From assembly GCA_003640385.1 (NCBI GenBank), contig RCAB01000722.1, positions 1 through 24,150 of the forward strand: 24,150 nt of DNA, given 5' to 3'. Position 1 is the stretch's first letter, and every line of letters begins with the position of its first letter. Made by a program: the position numbers and the translations under genes. Below the pieces are notes generated by a model, which was not told where the DNA came from, did no database searches, and worked only from the letters and a program-made list of their open reading frames with translations. Below, piece after piece: positions 21,901-24,150 of the stretch. This DNA is from Setaria digitata. Lineage: Eukaryota > Nematoda > Chromadorea > Rhabditida > Setariidae.

Positions 21901-23389
21901 CCAGAATATATCTTACAAAAAAAAGCTTATCACTTATCAACAAAATTAATGTTCTTTTTTTTTCAATATTATTGATAAGTTAGTTAACATACTTATTTCT
22001 TTGGTTGAAAAATTACGACTTATTTATTCAGTTTGACTTATTTACTTAGTAAATTAGGCTTAATCTGTTGCACGAAACCTTTCATAAATCTTTTGTAGGC
22101 TTTCTTCTTGGCTACACCTGTACTCGTTTTCCGAGTGGTATTTAAAGATTAGCACACTATACTAATTGAAATTTTTGATTCAGTAGCTCTCATTGATCAC
22201 GTCCGTCTTTTGCGTACGCCTTCAAACACACGTCAATAGCGTAATCGACAAGGCGGATAAATTCAAATCAGAACAATTTTCGTCTCTTTAAAGTTTTTTT
22301 TCTTTAAAAAGGTTTTCGCTTCATTTTACTTTTTTTAAATATATTTTACAGACAAAAAGAAATCTCATTTGCTAAAAAAATATTCACATTCTTGTGAATA
22401 TTCAAGGAATTCATTGAATATTGCAAGAATAGGAAAGAAAAATTGTTGTAAATTTTGCAAAAAAAAAAAAAAAAAAAGAATTAAAAAAAAATTTTTTTAA
22501 AATTGTTTTGTTTCTTTCTTTTTTTTTTTTTTGGACAACAAAGCTAAATAAAAATTAATATCTAATGAAATTTATTCATATTCATAGTGAAATTAATTAA
22601 TTAAAATTAGAGAGAAAAGAGCAATACTTTCAGCAATGATAAATGCATCATCATTGCTATCAACGCTACTTTTCTTCTCCTGTAAAATTTTCGTTGTTGC
22701 TTGTAAATCATTAACAATTGGTGCTGGTCCATCGTTCAGATACAATGATAATGCAATATAATTAAGTTCACATTTTGTTTCATCGTCATATTCTCCCGTT
22801 AATTCCACTTCATCCTTTAAATAAATCTTTTTAAAATTTCACTGATTAATTTAGTTTGCTAATTAGGCTCCTTTCATACTTTAACTTACGTCTAATGATA
22901 ATATTTTAATTAGATTTTATTTTTTTATTTTTAAAAAAAAAACTGGAAAGTTTAATAGAAATTAAAAGTTAATTAGGATCTTTTTTTTTTTTTTTTTTAC
23001 TGTAAATATTAGAAAACAAAAGGTAAGCAAATCAAAAATAAACAAGCGATGAAATGAATGGATAAATGAGAGCTTAGGAAGAGGAGCATTGAATAAATAA
23101 GGTTAGAAAAAAACTTGACGAAATGAAGGCAAACAAGTAAACAAATAAGTAAACAAACCTCATCATTGAGAAAAGTTGTACCGCGCATTTGCAAGGACCA
23201 TTGAAAGGCAACTTGTCCATGAACGGTAGCAAATTTTGGTGACACATGCAAGATAACTGATTCATTATCATTAAGTTGTCGCATCAAAACTTTTGGATTC
23301 CAGACATATTTGAAGCTAACTCGTTCGATGGTACATACCGGAAATGTTTCTCGATTCGTCTCGATGAATGATAAACTTTTTGTCGACAT
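18907..23389 (-). CDS. BTB/POZ-like domain protein, family not recognised
   Basis: Exons in transcript order: 23389-23159, 22814-22628, 21784-21705, 21450-21281, 21055-20846, 20600-20426, 20120-19971, 19772-19618, 19021-18907. Sum 1473 nt, 490 aa plus stop, with all phases consistent. Residues 352-401 (VALPEMHYVEDFADFLID, then NNLPVLKRACEGYL) look like the second half of a BTB fold. A hydrophobic helix-rich part follows (SLLFDLLFLAIVFNLRVLKS), then a charged tail ending LRTKPVNMN. Residues 24-110 (VSFKYVWN..., FQWSLQMRG, ALSLYLNDG) have the look of a divergent MATH domain; this is weak. A usual first half of BTB is not clear. BTB proteins often act as Cullin-3 adaptors, but no function is claimed here. 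The start at 23389 (MSTKSLSFIET) is the first ATG in the open exon. The least certain exon is 20600-20426, and with it the donor at 20846. Confidence 0.72.
19497..19518 (+). repeat. Poly-T run of 22 in the last intron of the BTB-like gene
   Basis: It reads as poly-A on the coding (minus) strand, inside the intron 19022-19617. Confidence 0.9.
19971..20120 (-). other. C-terminal half of BTB/POZ-like domain
   Basis: One 50-codon exon, phase 0 at both ends. The pattern F-x-K-V-x-L-P, then VEDFADFLID, then LPVLKRACEGYL is typical of the last strand and helices of BTB domains. This is the part of the gene with the clearest family signal. Confidence 0.6.
20300..20449. repeat. Tandem duplication, 79-bp period, spanning an exon end
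   Basis: Copy 1 is at about 20300-20370 and copy 2 at about 20379-20449. CATTTTAAAC starts at 20303 and at 20382; CTCATGAATATCATGCTTA starts at 20347 and at 20426. Copy 2 contains the 3' end and donor of the BTB-like exon 20600-20426. Copy 1 lies in the following intron and has AT where the donor GT should be. Confidence 0.85.
20703..20718. repeat. AT dinucleotide repeat
   Basis: (AT)8 inside the intron 20601-20845 of the BTB-like gene. Confidence 0.9.
21785..22627 (-). other. Largest intron of the BTB-like gene
   Basis: 843 nt with three unlike parts: a CpG-rich island at about 22190-22260, a cluster of small inverted repeats at 22372-22430, and A/T homopolymers at 22459-22532. No phase-compatible extra exon was found. 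Confidence 0.6.
22381..22404. repeat. Small inverted repeats in the BTB-like gene intron
   Basis: TATTCACA-TTCT-TGTGAATA is a perfect 8-bp stem with a 4-nt loop (22381-22400). It overlaps the 10-bp palindrome TGAATATTCA (22395-22404). Confidence 0.8.
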
Positions 23390-23495
23390 CAAGGAAGTAA
23401 CCGACAGCAGACAGTAGATGATCGATTGATCAACCGATACACAAAATGAAAACGACTGATAAAAAGACTGATAAATAATGCTGAGCAATGTTAAC

Positions 23496-23505
23496 CTGAA
23501 ATCAC
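23496..23505 (-). promoter_or_regulatory. Candidate trans-splice acceptor of the BTB-like gene
   Basis: On the minus strand GTGATTTCAG ends at 23496, which would leave a 5' UTR of 106 nt before the ATG at 23389. The alternative is a cis acceptor joining an unseen upstream exon, which would add about 35 residues in frame. Confidence 0.4.
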
Positions 23506-23536
23506 ATTATCCAAATTATTTAATATGCAAATTGGA

Positions 23537-23600
23537 GCTATGAGAGGGAGAGAGAGAGATGAAGGGAGAGAAAAGGAGGGAAAAGAAATAAAGAAGATGA
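23537..23600 (+). repeat. Purine-rich (GA) tract
   Basis: Almost pure A/G over about 60 nt, including a GAGAGAGAGAGA core. It reads as a CT tract on the strand of the BTB-like gene, just upstream of its likely first exon. Confidence 0.8.
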
Positions 23601-24150
23601 TTGCATTATTGGTAAAATCAATTAGATAGAGACTTTATTTATTTTAGATTTTCTAACTGCGCAAGTGTGAAGATAATGAAATAATAAAAATGATAATTTT
23701 TTTTTTTTGGGCTTAGGAAGTATTAAAATGAGAAAAAAGGAAGTAATAAGACAGAATTTATTTTAGAAGAAAAAGAACTGAAGCAACGCTTAGCCTAAAT
23801 ATTCGAATGCCAACCTATCAACCTATATTGCGTTTTTCTTTTTTTTTTCATAACAGATTACAAATTTCACTAGCCATTAGACATTTATAATTATCCTAAT
23901 GAATAATGAAGTGTTAAACTTATTAAAAGATATGATAACTTCCCAATAGCACGGGATTTTCCATTACTTTATTACTAATTTTGCAAATGATTGGATTACA
24001 CGTCATAAGGACTATTGAGAAATGCAAAAAGATAGTGTTGAAAATAACAAGAAAGAAATTTATTTTTAAATTTATTAATAATTCAGAAAAGTTTTTGTGA
24101 TACTAAAATGAAGAAAATTAAATGTAAATTAATGAAACAATTAATTGGAA

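Larger units (their letters stand above)
23390..24150. other. Upstream region of the BTB-like gene, no gene seen
   Basis: The first exon's frame stays open upstream to an acceptor at 23496. The rest is AT-rich, with a purine (GA) tract at about 23537-23600. No exon was found on either strand. It should hold the promoter of the BTB-like gene. Confidence 0.5.

Noticed and set aside
22060..22268. Protein-like frames in the BTB-like gene intron as missed exons
   Set aside because: The neighbouring exons need a 1-1 phase exon. Neither frame has an acceptor and donor giving that, and both carry stops; kept only as a composition finding.
23390..23495. N-terminal extension of the BTB-like protein from 23495
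   Set aside because: Open in frame but lacks an ATG and codes an unlikely Ser/Phe/Ile-rich string; treated as 5' UTR.
1..24150. tRNA, rRNA, spliced-leader RNA, CRISPR array or intact transposon
   Set aside because: No B-box-like tRNA signal, SL exon sequence, regular spaced repeats or transposase reading frame was seen by eye on either strand. Dedicated searches (tRNAscan, Rfam) could still change this.

Overview
This is AT-rich eukaryotic DNA with intron-dense genes. Splice acceptors are mostly TTTTCAG or TTTTTAG, most introns are 50-850 bp, and there are good candidate trans-splice acceptors just upstream of start codons. I infer a nematode, perhaps a filarial or related clade III worm. 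The species and clade call is inference; no marker in the window proves it. Nothing suggests bacterial, viral or plasmid DNA.

Three protein-coding genes were assembled by hand-splicing. In each model every exon phase joins in frame to a single stop. (1) Plus strand, 592-9004, 14 exons, 556 aa: a ceramide transfer protein (CERT/COL4A3BP family) with an N-terminal PH domain, a central helical region, an FFAT motif and a C-terminal START domain. (2) Plus strand, 10871-17956, 13 exons, 489 aa: a Las1/LAS1L pre-rRNA endonuclease with the HEPN RHxxxH motif and a conserved-looking Trp-rich C-terminal tail. (3) Minus strand, 23389-18907, 9 exons, 490 aa: a protein with a recognisable C-terminal half of a BTB/POZ domain, followed by helical sequence, and a divergent N-terminal region that might be MATH-like. 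I could not name the family.

Layout: 1-591 is upstream of CERT and holds a degenerate 42-bp tandem repeat. CERT occupies 592-9004. A T-rich, gene-free stretch of about 1.9 kb (9005-10870) leads to LAS1. LAS1 and the BTB gene are convergent and share a roughly 950-bp tail-to-tail interval (17957-18906). From 23390 to the end is the upstream region of the BTB gene, with no gene visible. The three genes have unrelated jobs (ceramide transport from ER to Golgi, rRNA ITS2 processing, and a likely protein-interaction or ubiquitin-ligase adaptor), and the layout does not suggest a joint function.

The points most worth a second look are: two conservative changes in the CERT ceramide pocket and loss of the serine-repeat control motif; a local 79-bp duplication of an exon-intron junction in the BTB gene, whose extra copy has lost its GT donor; an 81-bp tandem repeat with an N at its junction, probably an assembly fault; a CpG-rich island inside an otherwise AT-rich intron; and the high share of splice donors with T at +3. 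I did not find a new multi-gene system.
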